Numbered from the stretch's first letter, positions 24,483 through 33,620 are shown. The stretch: DNA of 64,000 nucleotides from Micromonospora_G sp040676775 (GCF_040676775.1 NZ_JBFAPP010000028.1:1-64000), one strand, 5' to 3'. Made by a program: numbers and translations. Notes: generated by a model from the sequence alone, not told the origin.

Positions 24483-26285
24483 TCAGTCGCCGAAGCGGGC
24501 GAGTTCCTCGTCCACGATCGACGGGTCGAGCTTGCGGAACACCGGCTTCGGCGCGGCGAGCGGTCGCCCGGACTCGATCGGAGTCGACTCCCACCGGGCG
24601 CCGACCGTGTAGTCACCGGTCAGCACCGGGTACGACGGCCCGCCGTCCAGGTCGTCCACCTGCACGATCGAGGGCATCGGCGCGTGTACGCCGGTGCCGC
24701 CCAGCAGCTCGTGCACCTGCTGCGCGGAGTGCGGCAGGAACGGCGTGAGCAGGGTGTTCGCGTCGCTGACCACTTGCAGGGCGACGTGCAGGATGGTGCC
24801 CATCCGGGCCTTGGAGTCCTCGCCCTTGAGCTTCCACGGCGCCTGCTCGGAGAGGTACTTGTTCGCCTCGCCGACCACCCGCATCGCCTCGCCGATCGCC
24901 GCCTTCTGCCGGTGCCGCTCGATCAGGTTCCCGACCGTCGCGAAGCCCGTACGCGCGACGGCCAGCATCGCCTCGTCCGCCTCGGTGAGCCCGGCCGGGT
25001 CGACCGGCGGGATCGCGCCGAAGTTCTTCGCCGCCATCGAGATCGACCGGTTGACCAGGTTGCCCCAGCCGGCGACCAGCTCGTCGTTGTTGCGCCGGAG
25101 GAACTCGGCCCAGGTGAAGTCGGTGTCGTTGCTCTCCGGGCCGGCGACGGCGATGAAGTAGCGCAGCGCGTCGGCGTCGTAACGTTCGAGGAAGTCGCGT
25201 ACGTAGATGACCACCTGGCGGGAAGAGGAGAACTTGCGCCCCTCCATGGTCAGGAACTCGCTGGAGACCACCTCGGTGGGCAGGTTGAGCCGGCCCAGCT
25301 CGCCCGGCGTGCCGTCCCGGTCGCCCTCGCCGGAGTAGCCGAGCAGCAGCGCCGGCCAGATCACCGAGTGGAAGACGATGTTGTCCTTGCCCATGAAGTA
25401 GTAACCGGTGGCGTCCTTGCCCTCGCCGTCCGCCGCCCACCAGCGCCGCCACGCCTGCGGGTCGCCGGAGCGGCGGGCCCACTCGATCGAGGCGGAGAGG
25501 TAACCGATCACCGCATCGAACCAGACGTAGATCCGCTTGTCGTTGCGGTCGCGCCAGCCGTCGAGCGGGATCGGCACGCCCCACTCCAGGTCCCGGGTGA
25601 TCGCCCGGGGCTGCAGGTCGCCCAGCAGGTTCTTGGAGAACCGCAGTACGTTCGTCCGCCAGCCCTCGCGGGTGTCCAGCCACTTTGCCAGCGACTCGGC
25701 GAAGGCGGGCAGGTCGAGGAAGAAGTGCTCGGTCTCGATGAACTCCGGCGTCTCACCGTTGATCTTCGAGCGGGGGTTGATCAGGTCGATCGGGTCGAGC
25801 TGGTTGCCGCAGTTGTCGCACTGGTCACCCCGCGCGCTGTCGTAGCCGCAGATCGGGCAGGTGCCCTCGATGTAGCGGTCGGGCAGCGTACGGCCGGTGG
25901 ACGGGGAGATGGCTCCCATGGTCACCTTGGGCACGATGTAGCCGTTGCGGTGCAGCCCCTCGAACAGCTCCTGCACTACGGCGTAGTGGTTGCCGGTGGT
26001 GGTACGCGTGAACAGGTCGTAGGAGAGGCCGAGGCCGTGCAGGTCCTCGACGATCACCCGGTTGTAGCGGTCGGCCAGCTCACGCGGGCTGACCCCCTCC
26101 TTGTCGGCCTGCACCTGGATCGGGGTGCCGTGCTCGTCGGTGCCGGAGACCATGAGCACGTCATGACCCGCCATCCGCATGTACCGGCTGAACACGTCGG
26201 AGGGCACTCCGAAGCCGGAGACGTGGCCGATGTGGCGCGGGCCGTTGGCGTACGGCCAGGCGACCGCCGCAAGAACGTGACTCAT
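24483..26285 (-). CDS. metG: Methionyl-tRNA synthetase
   Basis: Class I synthetase that charges initiator and elongator tRNA-Met. It has 600 residues from the ATG of MSHVLAAVAWPYANG. HIGH is at about residue 18 (PRHIGHVSG). The KMSKS loop appears as KFSSS (GRKFSSSRQV) near residue 348. A four-cysteine zinc knuckle CPICGYDSARGDQCDNCG lies near residue 145, characteristic of the E. coli-like two-knuckle subgroup in which one knuckle is kept. The anticodon-binding helical domain occupies about 400-550. There is no C-terminal EMAP/tRNA-binding domain, so it probably works as a monomer. It lies between rsmI and tatD in the conserved block but is separated from tatD by accessory genes. Confidence 0.97.
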   Translation of the reverse strand: MSHVLAAVAWPYANGPRHIGHVSGFGVPSDVFSRYMRMAGHDVLMVSGTDEHGTPIQVQADKEGVSPRELADRYNRVIVEDLHGLGLSYDLFTRTTTGNHYAVVQELFEGLHRNGYIVPKVTMGAISPSTGRTLPDRYIEGTCPICGYDSARGDQCDNCGNQLDPIDLINPRSKINGETPEFIETEHFFLDLPAFAESLAKWLDTREGWRTNVLRFSKNLLGDLQPRAITRDLEWGVPIPLDGWRDRNDKRIYVWFDAVIGYLSASIEWARRSGDPQAWRRWWAADGEGKDATGYYFMGKDNIVFHSVIWPALLLGYSGEGDRDGTPGELGRLNLPTEVVSSEFLTMEGRKFSSSRQVVIYVRDFLERYDADALRYFIAVAGPESNDTDFTWAEFLRRNNDELVAGWGNLVNRSISMAAKNFGAIPPVDPAGLTEADEAMLAVARTGFATVGNLIERHRQKAAIGEAMRVVGEANKYLSEQAPWKLKGEDSKARMGTILHVALQVVSDANTLLTPFLPHSAQQVHELLGGTGVHAPMPSIVQVDDLDGGPSYPVLTGDYTVGARWESTPIESGRPLAAPKPVFRKLDPSIVDEELARFGD

Positions 26286-26554
26286 GGACAGCAAGCCTAA
26301 TGACCGTCACCGGGCGACCGCGAACCAATAGGCCCGATCCGGCTCCGGGCGCCCCACCGGCGCTCCGGTGACGCCTCGGCTGCGGGCTCGCCCGGACGGA
26401 GATCCATCGACCGAGCCCACCGGTCCGGGACACCAGCGCCGGGTCGGCAAGGCCATCCCATCCGGAAGCCAGTCGGATTTCTGCGCCCGATTTGTCGGCG
26501 ACACGCGCCCCAAGCTGCCCCTCCGGAACGAGTGTGCATAGTCCAATACTCTCT

Positions 26555-28081
26555 GTGACCGGTAGACCAGACGGGCAACAGCCAGGGGAAACCGACCCGG
26601 GCCCGGCCGATGGCGGCGAATCGCCGGCCGCCGGACAGTCCTCCACCGACGGCGCCACGCCAGCCGACAACCCGCCGACCCCGGCCGACCGCCCGGATCC
26701 GTGGGCACCCCTGCCGGCGGCGTCACCCACGCCGACGCCCCCGGCTCCACCCACGCCCCTCACTCCACCCGCGCACCTGACTCCACCCGCGCCCCTCACT
26801 CCACCGACACGGCCCCACGCCGGCCCACCCCAAGCCCCGCCCGCTCAACCCCCACCCACTCAAGCCCCGCCCGCTCAACCCCCACCCACTCAACCCCCAC
26901 CCACTCAACCCCCACCCACCCAGTCCCCGCCGGCCCAGTCCCCACTCACCCAGTCCCCACTCGCCCAGTCCCCACTCGCCCGGCCGACGCCGACACGAGG
27001 ACCCGCGCCCACCGCTGGGCCGGTCGTGGTCGGACCGACCGGTCCCGCAGCCGGACCGACCACGCCGGCCGGGGCATCGACCCGGCCATCGACCGAACCA
27101 GCGGCCGACCAGATGGCTGGCCGAGCGGCTGGGCCGACAAACGGGCAGACATCGGGGCCGACACCTGGGCAGACACCCGGGCAGGCGGCGGGATCGAGGG
27201 TCGGGCAGGCGACCGGAGCGGCGACGGAGGCGGGTGCCGTACCCGGTGGGGGTGGTTCACCGTGGCTCGCCGCGCCGGTGTCCGCCGGAATCGAGCCGAC
27301 CACCGGCGCACCGCGCAACACGGTGCCGCAGCGGGTGCCCCGGATCGCCGACACGGGGCCGCGTACGGTGCCGTCCGCGGACGGTACACAGACCTCCACG
27401 AGGGTCGGCGCGGTGCCGGCGCCCGCACCTGCAGCCGAGGACGAGGACGACTTCTGGCTGCCGATCGAACAGGTGAACTGGGACGGCACACCGGCCCGGC
27501 CCGACCCGGACGACCGGCCGCGGCGGCTCTGGTCGTTCCCGACCCGGCGTACGTTGGCGGAGCGGTCGGCCCAGCCGCCGAAACCACCGCGCCGGCCAGC
27601 GTCCGGACTGGCCGGGCTGGTCCTGCTGGCGCTGCTCTCCAGTTTCTTCGCCTGGGTCAGCGTGGAACCGCTCTGGCTCGCCTTCGGCCACGGCGACCTC
27701 GGTACGGCCACGGTGATCGACTGCACCGGTCAGGGCATCGGCCAGCGCTGCCGGGGCGAGTTCATCTCGGCGGACGGCGGGTTCACCGCCGAGGACATCC
27801 GGCTGGCCGGGGTACCCGCCGAGGACAAGCTCGAAGGCTGGCAGCTCACCGCGCGGATGATCAGCGGTGACAGCGGCACCGCGTACGTCGGCACCGGCAC
27901 CGGGTCGTTGCACCTGCGCTGGGCGCTCGGGCTGACGCTGGTGCTGCTCTGCGGCGTCGGCATCGTCTGGGCCACCGGGGCGGACCGGCTGCCGAACCGG
28001 GCGGCCCGCCGGGGCGCCGTACTCGTCGGGCTCGCCGGGCCGTTGGCGATCACCGCCGGTTTCCTGGCCGCCACCTTCTGA
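26555..28081 (+). CDS. Proline-rich repeat protein with C-terminal membrane domain
   Basis: A 508-residue protein of unknown function. Residues about 1-330 are low-complexity Pro/Ala/Thr/Gly, including pentapeptide repeats of PPPTQ, PPAQ and SPLAQ type. A charged segment follows (AEDEDDFWLPIEQVNWDG). The C-terminal 180 residues hold three hydrophobic helices (LAGLVLLALLSSFFAWV, LRWALGLTLVLLCGVGIVW and LVGLAGPLAITAGFLAATF). Between helices 1 and 2 is a small extracytoplasmic domain of about 80 residues with two cysteines (DCTGQGIGQRCRGEF). The GTG at 26555 directly follows CATAGT- and AATACT-like elements, so the mRNA may be leaderless. The long disordered N-terminus is probably cytoplasmic. 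The gene diverges from metG across a 269-nt region with nothing else evident. Confidence 0.75.
   Translation: MTGRPDGQQPGETDPGPADGGESPAAGQSSTDGATPADNPPTPADRPDPWAPLPAASPTPTPPAPPTPLTPPAHLTPPAPLTPPTRPHAGPPQAPPAQPPPTQAPPAQPPPTQPPPTQPPPTQSPPAQSPLTQSPLAQSPLARPTPTRGPAPTAGPVVVGPTGPAAGPTTPAGASTRPSTEPAADQMAGRAAGPTNGQTSGPTPGQTPGQAAGSRVGQATGAATEAGAVPGGGGSPWLAAPVSAGIEPTTGAPRNTVPQRVPRIADTGPRTVPSADGTQTSTRVGAVPAPAPAAEDEDDFWLPIEQVNWDGTPARPDPDDRPRRLWSFPTRRTLAERSAQPPKPPRRPASGLAGLVLLALLSSFFAWVSVEPLWLAFGHGDLGTATVIDCTGQGIGQRCRGEFISADGGFTAEDIRLAGVPAEDKLEGWQLTARMISGDSGTAYVGTGTGSLHLRWALGLTLVLLCGVGIVWATGADRLPNRAARRGAVLVGLAGPLAITAGFLAATF
26822..26990 (+). repeat. In-frame 15/30-bp tandem repeats in the proline-rich gene
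   Basis: Two near-identical 30-bp units (26831-26860 and 26861-26890) are followed by 15-bp units of AACCCCCACCCACTC type and then 15-bp units of CAGTCCCCACTCGCC type. Every unit is a multiple of 15 bp, so expansions or losses keep the reading frame and change only the number of Pro-rich pentapeptides. Confidence 0.9.
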
Positions 28082-28121
28082 GCCGAGCACCGCCGAGCCC
28101 GGGTTTCGGAGGTCGCCTTCC

Positions 28122-28973
28122 CTACACGGTGTGCACGACCGCGTACACCTCGCGGCGGCGCAGGCCGTACCCGGTGGCGACCTCGGTGATGGCGTCGCGG
28201 CGGGAGACGCCGGCGGCCTCCCGGTCGGCGACGGCCGCGCGGAGGTCGGCGTCGCTCGGGCGGATCGCGGGTGTCGCGCTGGCACCCGAGACCACGAGGG
28301 TGATCTCGCCGCGCGGGTCGCCCTCCGTGGCCCAGGTGGCCAGTTCGCCCAGGGTCCGGCGCAGCACCTCCTCGTACGTCTTCGTCAGCTCGCGGCAGAC
28401 GGCGGCCGGACGGTCGGCGCCGAAGGTGTCGGCGAGATCGGTCAGCGTGCCGGCGACCCGGTGCGGCGCCTCGAAGAAGACCAGGGTCCGCTCCTCCGCT
28501 GCCAGTGCCCGCAGCCGGGTACGGCGGGCGCCGCCGGTGCGGGGCAGGAAGCCCTCGAAGCAGAACCGGTCGACGGGGAGCCCGGAGAGGGCGAGCGCAG
28601 TGGTGACGGCGCTTGGGCCGGGGGCCGCGGTTACCGGCGCACCGGCGTCGACCACGGCCCTGACCAGGCGGTATCCGGGGTCGGAGACGCTCGGCATGCC
28701 GCCGTCGGTGACCAGCGCGACCAGTTCTCCGGCGAGTACGGCCTCGACCAGTGCGGGGGTACGGCGTTCCTCGTTGCCCTCGAAGTAGGAGATGATCCGA
28801 CCCTTGATGGTGACGTCGAGGTCCCGGGCGAGCCGGGCGAGTCGACGGGTGTCCTCGGCGGCGACCACGTCCGCCGCGCCGAGCATCTCCCGGAGTCGGG
28901 TGGAGGCGTCGGCGGGGTTCCCGAGCGGCGCACCGAGTACGACAAGTCGCCCGTTACCCGACATATCTCCCAC
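28122..28973 (-). CDS. rsmI: 16S rRNA (cytidine1402-2'-O)-methyltransferase
   Basis: SAM-dependent enzyme that methylates the ribose of C1402 in the decoding centre of 16S rRNA. It has 283 residues. The tetrapyrrole-methylase-type fold is shown by LVVLGAPLGNPADASTR, VAAEDTRRLARLARDL, TDGGMPSVSDPGYRLV, GPSAVTTALALSGLP and VFFEAPHR. In most RsmI proteins the first motif reads ATPIGN; here it is GAPLGN. The GTG at 28973 has GGGGAAG at suitable spacing; the ATG at 28964 is an alternative. It diverges from pmt, the same arrangement as Rv1003/Rv1002c in M. tuberculosis. Confidence 0.95.
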   Translation of the reverse strand: MGDMSGNGRLVVLGAPLGNPADASTRLREMLGAADVVAAEDTRRLARLARDLDVTIKGRIISYFEGNEERRTPALVEAVLAGELVALVTDGGMPSVSDPGYRLVRAVVDAGAPVTAAPGPSAVTTALALSGLPVDRFCFEGFLPRTGGARRTRLRALAAEERTLVFFEAPHRVAGTLTDLADTFGADRPAAVCRELTKTYEEVLRRTLGELATWATEGDPRGEITLVVSGASATPAIRPSDADLRAAVADREAAGVSRRDAITEVATGYGLRRREVYAVVHTV

Positions 28974-29064
28974 CAGAAACTTCCCCTCATCGATACACGT
29001 GAAAATGACAGGGCGGCGTAGGACTCCGTCTCCCGCTCCCGCAGCCTACGATCGCGGGGTGACC

Positions 29065-30879
29065 ATGGCGTCGACAGCGCAGACCCAAAGCCGCGACAGC
29101 GACCGCGATCACTCGGGCGTTACGGCCAGCGCACCACCGGAGGGTCCCCCGGCCAGCTCGACGGCGGCCGTACCGGAGACACCCGGTGGTCGTGGCCTGC
29201 CCACGATCCTGCGGCGCCGACTGGTCCCGTTCGACACCCGGCTGGAGCCGTACTCCTGGCTCGCCACCCTGGTGGTGGTCGCCATCGCCGCCGTGGTGCG
29301 ACTCGTCGGGCTGAGCCACCCCAAGGGCAAGATCTTCGACGAAACCTACTATGCCAAGGACGCCTGGGGCCTGGTCAGCAAGGGCGTCGAGTGGAACTAC
29401 AAGGACAACGTCCCGTCGTACGTCGTCCACCCCCCGCTCGGCAAGTGGCTGATCGGCATCGGTGAGTGGGCCTTCGGCTACTCCGACGCCGACGGCAACG
29501 TCGTCTCTGCCGGCCACATCATGACCACCTCGCCCGAGTTCGGCTGGCGTTTCTCGGCGGCGATCATCGGCACCCTGACGGTGCTGATCCTGGTCCGGAC
29601 CGCCCGTCGCCTGTTCGGGTCGACCGTGCTCGGCTGCGCCGCCGGCCTGCTGCTCGCCCTGGACGGCTTCCACCTGGTGCTGTCGCGTACCGCACTGCTC
29701 GACGTCTTCCTGCTCTTTTTCATCTTCGCCGCGTTCGCCGCCCTGGTCGTCGACCGGGACCACCGGCGCCGCCGCTGGCTGACCGCGATGGAGGCGGGTC
29801 TCGACCCGAGCGTCCCCGGTCGCGCCGGCCGGCTGCCACTCCGGTTCCCCGAGAGTGTCCCGTGGTGGCGACTGCTCGCCGCCGTGCTGCTCGGCTGCGC
29901 GCTCGGCGTCAAGTGGAGCGCGCTCTACTTCGTACCGGCGTTCGCCCTGCTGGTCATCTTCTGGGAGGTCGGCGTCCGCCGCTCGGCCGGCGTACGACGC
30001 CCGTGGCGGGACGCCCTGCTCGGCGAGATCGGCTGGCTGGCACTGGCCGGTGTGCTGATCCTGGCCACGTACATCGCCACCTGGTCGGGCTGGTTCCTCA
30101 CCGACCACGGCTACTTCCGGCACTGGCTGGCCGACTCCGGCAAGACCGAACTGCCGGTCATCGGGGCGCTGCAGAACCTGTGGCACTACCACTCCGAGGC
30201 GTACAAGTTCCACACCACACTGGTCACCCCGCACGTCTACCAGTCGTGGCCGTGGCAGTGGCTGCTGCTCGGCCGCCCGGTCGCGTTCTACTGGTCCTCC
30301 GACGGCGGCTGCGGCGCGTCGAGCTGTGCGGCGGAGATCCTGCTGCTCGGCACCCCGATCCTGTGGTGGTCGTTCCTGCCCGCGCTGGCCGCGACCGCCT
30401 GGCTGGGCATCGCCCGCCGGGACTGGCGGGCCGGGGCGATCCTGCTCTGCGTGGCAGCCGGCCTGCTGCCCTGGTTCTGGTACGCCTTCGACGGCCGCAC
30501 CATGTTCTCCTTCTACACCGCTCCCGCGCTGCCGTTCCTGATCCTCGCGGTCACCTACGTACTCGGCGCGCTCATCGGTCCGGCGAAATCCCCGGCACCG
30601 GCGGCAGCGGCCGCGGTCCGCGCACCGGTGCCGGCGGACGGCTCCGGGCGGGCCACCATCGAACTGTCCGAGGAGACCCTGCCTGCCGAGCTGTCCAACC
30701 ATCCCGCCGGGTCCGATTCCGGCGGCCTGGACCGCCGTACGGTCGGCGTCATCATCGCCGGCGCGTACGTCCTGCTCGTGGCGATCTGCTTCGCCTACTT
30801 CTACCCCGTCTTCGTAGGCCAGATCCTCCCCTACGCCGAATGGTCCGCCCGCATGTGGCTAGGCAGCCGCTGGATCTGA
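29065..30879 (+). CDS. pmt: Dolichyl-/polyprenyl-phosphate-mannose protein mannosyltransferase (PMT, GT39)
   Basis: Polytopic membrane glycosyltransferase that moves mannose from polyprenyl-phosphate-mannose onto Ser/Thr of proteins as they are exported by Sec. It has 604 residues with about 11 transmembrane helices after a Ser/Thr/Pro-rich lead of about 50 residues. The first external loop carries the catalytic Asp-Glu pair (KIFDETYYAKDAW), followed by HPPLGKWLIGIGE, both diagnostic. A second conserved region is GWRFSAAIIGTLTV. A long Pro/Ala-rich cytoplasmic loop (about 510-560) precedes the last helix. GTG at 29059 is an alternative start. This predicts O-mannosylated secreted proteins in the organism. 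Confidence 0.95.
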   Translation: MASTAQTQSRDSDRDHSGVTASAPPEGPPASSTAAVPETPGGRGLPTILRRRLVPFDTRLEPYSWLATLVVVAIAAVVRLVGLSHPKGKIFDETYYAKDAWGLVSKGVEWNYKDNVPSYVVHPPLGKWLIGIGEWAFGYSDADGNVVSAGHIMTTSPEFGWRFSAAIIGTLTVLILVRTARRLFGSTVLGCAAGLLLALDGFHLVLSRTALLDVFLLFFIFAAFAALVVDRDHRRRRWLTAMEAGLDPSVPGRAGRLPLRFPESVPWWRLLAAVLLGCALGVKWSALYFVPAFALLVIFWEVGVRRSAGVRRPWRDALLGEIGWLALAGVLILATYIATWSGWFLTDHGYFRHWLADSGKTELPVIGALQNLWHYHSEAYKFHTTLVTPHVYQSWPWQWLLLGRPVAFYWSSDGGCGASSCAAEILLLGTPILWWSFLPALAATAWLGIARRDWRAGAILLCVAAGLLPWFWYAFDGRTMFSFYTAPALPFLILAVTYVLGALIGPAKSPAPAAAAAVRAPVPADGSGRATIELSEETLPAELSNHPAGSDSGGLDRRTVGVIIAGAYVLLVAICFAYFYPVFVGQILPYAEWSARMWLGSRWI

Positions 30880-30883
30880 CCCG

Positions 30884-30945
30884 CGTTGATCATGAAGTTA
30901 GCGCACCGGAATCGCGGAAAATCTGCGCTAACTTCATGATCAACG
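30884..30945. repeat. Long perfect inverted repeat between convergent genes
   Basis: A perfect 22-bp inverted repeat (30884-30905 and 30924-30945, arm beginning CGTTGATCATGAAGTTAGCG) surrounds an 18-nt spacer. It starts 4 nt past the pmt stop and ends 6 nt before the serine-hydrolase stop. The arms are AT-rich compared with the surroundings. It can act as a bidirectional terminator. The composition suggests a dispersed palindromic element rather than an ordinary GC-rich hairpin. Confidence 0.9.
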
Positions 30946-30951
30946 AGGCGT

Positions 30952-32145
30952 TCACTGGCAGAGAGCGGTGTTCAGGGCTGCTTCTACGTGGGTGGCGGCT
31001 TCGAGGGTTCTGGGGAGGGCGGTTACGGCGATGGTGGCGGAGCGGCCGTCGCTGGTGATCGCGTTGCGGGTCTCGTAGCCGGGTGCGTCGCCGCCGTGCG
31101 CCCAGGCGAAGCCGCCGCAGCTCAGCTTGAACGTGGCGAGCCCGAGCCCGTACCTGGTGTCGCCGACCGTGTCTGCGCCCGGCGCCTCCACCGTGGTCTG
31201 CATCTGCCGGAGCTGTTCCGGCTTGAGTAGCTTGCCGCCGACGAGCGCGGCGAGGAACCGGTTGAGGTCGCTCGGGGTGCCGACCATCGCCCCGGCCGCC
31301 CAGCCCATCGACGGCTCCGACTCGGTGACGTCGCGCAGCGGCGCGTCGGGGCTGAGGGCCAGGTACCCGTTCGGGTGCCGCTCGCGGATGGTCTGCTCGC
31401 CGAGCGCCGGCCAGTACGTGTGCCGCAGCCCGATCCGGTCGATGATCCGCTTGGTGATCTCCTCACCGATCGGCCGCCCGGTGACCTTCTGCACCAGCAG
31501 GCCGGCGACGATGTAGTTCGTGTTGCTGTACTCCCAGCCGCTCCCCGGAGCGAAGAGGGCAGGGTGGCGCAGCGCCACGTCGAGCACCTCGTACGGCTCG
31601 AAGTAGGTGTGCTGGACGGAGAAGTAGTCCGGCACCAGGTCCTCGTCGTAGTCCGGCAGCCCGCTGGTGTGCTGGAGGAGCTGGCGGACGCTGATGTTCC
31701 GGCCGTCGATGCCGTCGCCGCGCAGCAGGTTCGGCAGGTACGTCTCTACCGGCGTGTCGAGGTCGACCCGCCCCTCGCCGACGAGTTGGAGCACGACGGT
31801 GGCCGTGAACATCTTGGTGTTGCTGGCGATCCGGACCTGACCGTCGACCGGGACCTTCGCCTTTGTCCTCAGGTCGGCGACACCGGCGGTGTAGTTGCGG
31901 ACCCGCCCGTCGCGGTCGCGTACCGAGGCGAGGGCGGCGGGGAACCGGTCGTCCCGGACCAGTCCTTCCAGGCTCTGCCGCAAGGCGCGATCGCCACCGG
32001 CGGCGGTTTCGGCGTTCGCGATCGGTGCGGCCGCCGCGCCTCCGGCGAGCAGACCGCAGAGGGTCGCTCCCGTCACGGCCATCACCCACCGTCGTGGGCG
32101 GGGCTTTGCATCCGTACGCGGTGAATCGTTTTCGGGGTTCGACAC
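30952..32145 (-). CDS. Secreted serine hydrolase, class C beta-lactamase / D-Ala-D-Ala carboxypeptidase family
   Basis: Exported penicillin-binding-fold enzyme, probably acting on peptidoglycan peptides or small esters rather than being a true resistance lactamase. An N-terminal signal peptide (about 18-48, WVMAVTGATLCGLLAGGAAAA) is followed by the catalytic domain. It shows SxxK as SNTK near residue 112 (RIASNTKMFTATVVLQ), YxN as YSN near residue 205 (WEYSNTNYIVAGLLV), and a third motif HGGD near residue 345. The closest family type is the Streptomyces R61 D,D-peptidase. The GTG at 32145 is preceded by AGGGAAG. It has 397 residues and stands alone. The 214-nt gap to the DUF418 gene holds nothing recognisable. 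Confidence 0.9.
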   Translation of the reverse strand: MSNPENDSPRTDAKPRPRRWVMAVTGATLCGLLAGGAAAAPIANAETAAGGDRALRQSLEGLVRDDRFPAALASVRDRDGRVRNYTAGVADLRTKAKVPVDGQVRIASNTKMFTATVVLQLVGEGRVDLDTPVETYLPNLLRGDGIDGRNISVRQLLQHTSGLPDYDEDLVPDYFSVQHTYFEPYEVLDVALRHPALFAPGSGWEYSNTNYIVAGLLVQKVTGRPIGEEITKRIIDRIGLRHTYWPALGEQTIRERHPNGYLALSPDAPLRDVTESEPSMGWAAGAMVGTPSDLNRFLAALVGGKLLKPEQLRQMQTTVEAPGADTVGDTRYGLGLATFKLSCGGFAWAHGGDAPGYETRNAITSDGRSATIAVTALPRTLEAATHVEAALNTALCQ

Positions 32146-32359
32146 CTGAATCACTTCCCTGCTGGATCGTCGTGGTCTTCCGGGCCCTTCGAGCCTGTCG
32201 GACATCGACCGTGGTTTCGATCCAGCGCACTGCCGTTTCGGTGGTACAGCCAGCTACCCGGTCCTGCTGCCATGCCCCGCGACTCTGTTGCCGTGCCGCG
32301 CGACCGACCCGCCGGGCCGGATACGCCCAGTGGACCGGTCGCGGGTTGGTCGGTACGGC

Positions 32360-33589
32360 CTACGGGCGCAACTCCGGCTCGCGGATCGGTGTCGTTTCGG
32401 GAGCGTCCTCGTGGTGCCCGGGTGGCGCGACGAATGACGGGCGGCGGGCGTTGGTGAACCAGCGCAGCGCCCACTCGACGGGGCCGTAGCGGAAGCGCCC
32501 CAGCCACAGCATGCTCAGTACGACCTGGGCCGCGAACACTGCCGCGACGAAGGCGAACAGGGCCAGTGGCGAGAACGTACCCGCGTAGCCGAGGCCGATG
32601 CCGCTGAAGACGAGCAGGCAGGCCGCGGACTGGGACAGGTAGTTGGTGAGGGCCATCCGGCCGGCCGGAGCGAGCACTGCCCGTACGGCCGCGGTGCGCG
32701 GGGTGTGCATGATCCGCAGGAGGGTGGCCACGTACGCGGCGGTCAGCACCGGTGCCGTCGCCACGCTGGCGGCGACCCCGAGGCTGTTGCCGTTGCCGCC
32801 GCTGGCGGTGTAGACGATCGACCCGATCAGCCCGACCGGGAAGCCGATCCACTGGATCCGGCGCAGGACCGGTTCACGGCCGGACACCCGCGCCAACCAC
32901 TGCCGCCGGCCGGCGACCATACCGAGCAGGAACAGGCCGAGCGCGGTCGGGCCCTGCAGGCTCACCGCCTGGATGACCAGCAGCGGCAGGCCGTCCAGGT
33001 GTTCCCCGATGTTCGAGCCCCACCCGCCGAGCAGGGCCTGGGTCGCGTGCTCGGCGTTGACCAGTGCTTCGGCCTCCCCGGGCAGGAACGCGGACCGGTC
33101 CACGAACAGGGCGCTGGCGACCAGGCTGAACAGCACCAGGGCGTAGAGGCCGAACGCGATCCGGATCGCCGTCCGGTCCCGTACGTTGCGCAGCAGCAGC
33201 AGGAACAGGCACGCCACCGCGTACGTGGTGAGCACGTCGCCGCCGTTGAGGAAGACGGTGTGCAGCACGCCGAGGACGAAGAGCCCGAGGATCCGGCGGA
33301 GCATCCGCGCGGAGAAGGCGGCACCGGCCCGACTCGCCGACTCCATCTGGAGGGTGAAGCTGTATCCGAAGAGGAACGAGAAGAGCACGTAGAACTTCAT
33401 GTCGATGAAGACGGACGACAGCGCGCGGACGAGGTTGTCCAGCCCGGAGTCGAAGTCGGGGTCGGTCACCAGGTTCCCCGGATAGCCGGAGGCCATGAAG
33501 GTGACGTTGACGGCGAAGATCCCCAGGAGCGCGAAGCCCCGGACCGCATCGACGTCGAGAACTCTTTTGACAGGACTCTGCGTACTCAA
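32360..33589 (-). CDS. DUF418 family membrane protein (YeiB-like)
   Basis: Integral membrane protein of 409 residues with about ten hydrophobic helices. The N-terminal RVLDVDAVRGFALLGIFAVN and the C-terminal PLALFAFVAAVFAAQVVLSMLWL with WALRWFTNAR match the DUF418 family. YeiB-like members are loosely related to acyltransferase-3 membrane proteins and are of uncertain function. The start is a TTG, supported by GGAGGG at 5-nt spacing and by the onset of family similarity right after it. It diverges from a TetR regulator across a short region with palindromes, so it is probably that repressor's target. Confidence 0.87.
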   Translation of the reverse strand: MSTQSPVKRVLDVDAVRGFALLGIFAVNVTFMASGYPGNLVTDPDFDSGLDNLVRALSSVFIDMKFYVLFSFLFGYSFTLQMESASRAGAAFSARMLRRILGLFVLGVLHTVFLNGGDVLTTYAVACLFLLLLRNVRDRTAIRIAFGLYALVLFSLVASALFVDRSAFLPGEAEALVNAEHATQALLGGWGSNIGEHLDGLPLLVIQAVSLQGPTALGLFLLGMVAGRRQWLARVSGREPVLRRIQWIGFPVGLIGSIVYTASGGNGNSLGVAASVATAPVLTAAYVATLLRIMHTPRTAAVRAVLAPAGRMALTNYLSQSAACLLVFSGIGLGYAGTFSPLALFAFVAAVFAAQVVLSMLWLGRFRYGPVEWALRWFTNARRPSFVAPPGHHEDAPETTPIREPELRP

Positions 33590-33620
33590 GCTGACCCTCC
33601 CCGTAATCTGCGTATGAGAT

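Noticed and set aside
26822..26990. The repeat block as a CRISPR array.
   Set aside because: The units are contiguous, in frame, without unique spacers, and encode a Pro-rich protein segment. No cas gene is present.
30952..32145. A beta-lactamase resistance gene.
   Set aside because: The motifs (SNTK, YSN, HGGD) and signal peptide fit the wider class C/D,D-peptidase family. Nothing indicates specific lactam hydrolysis.
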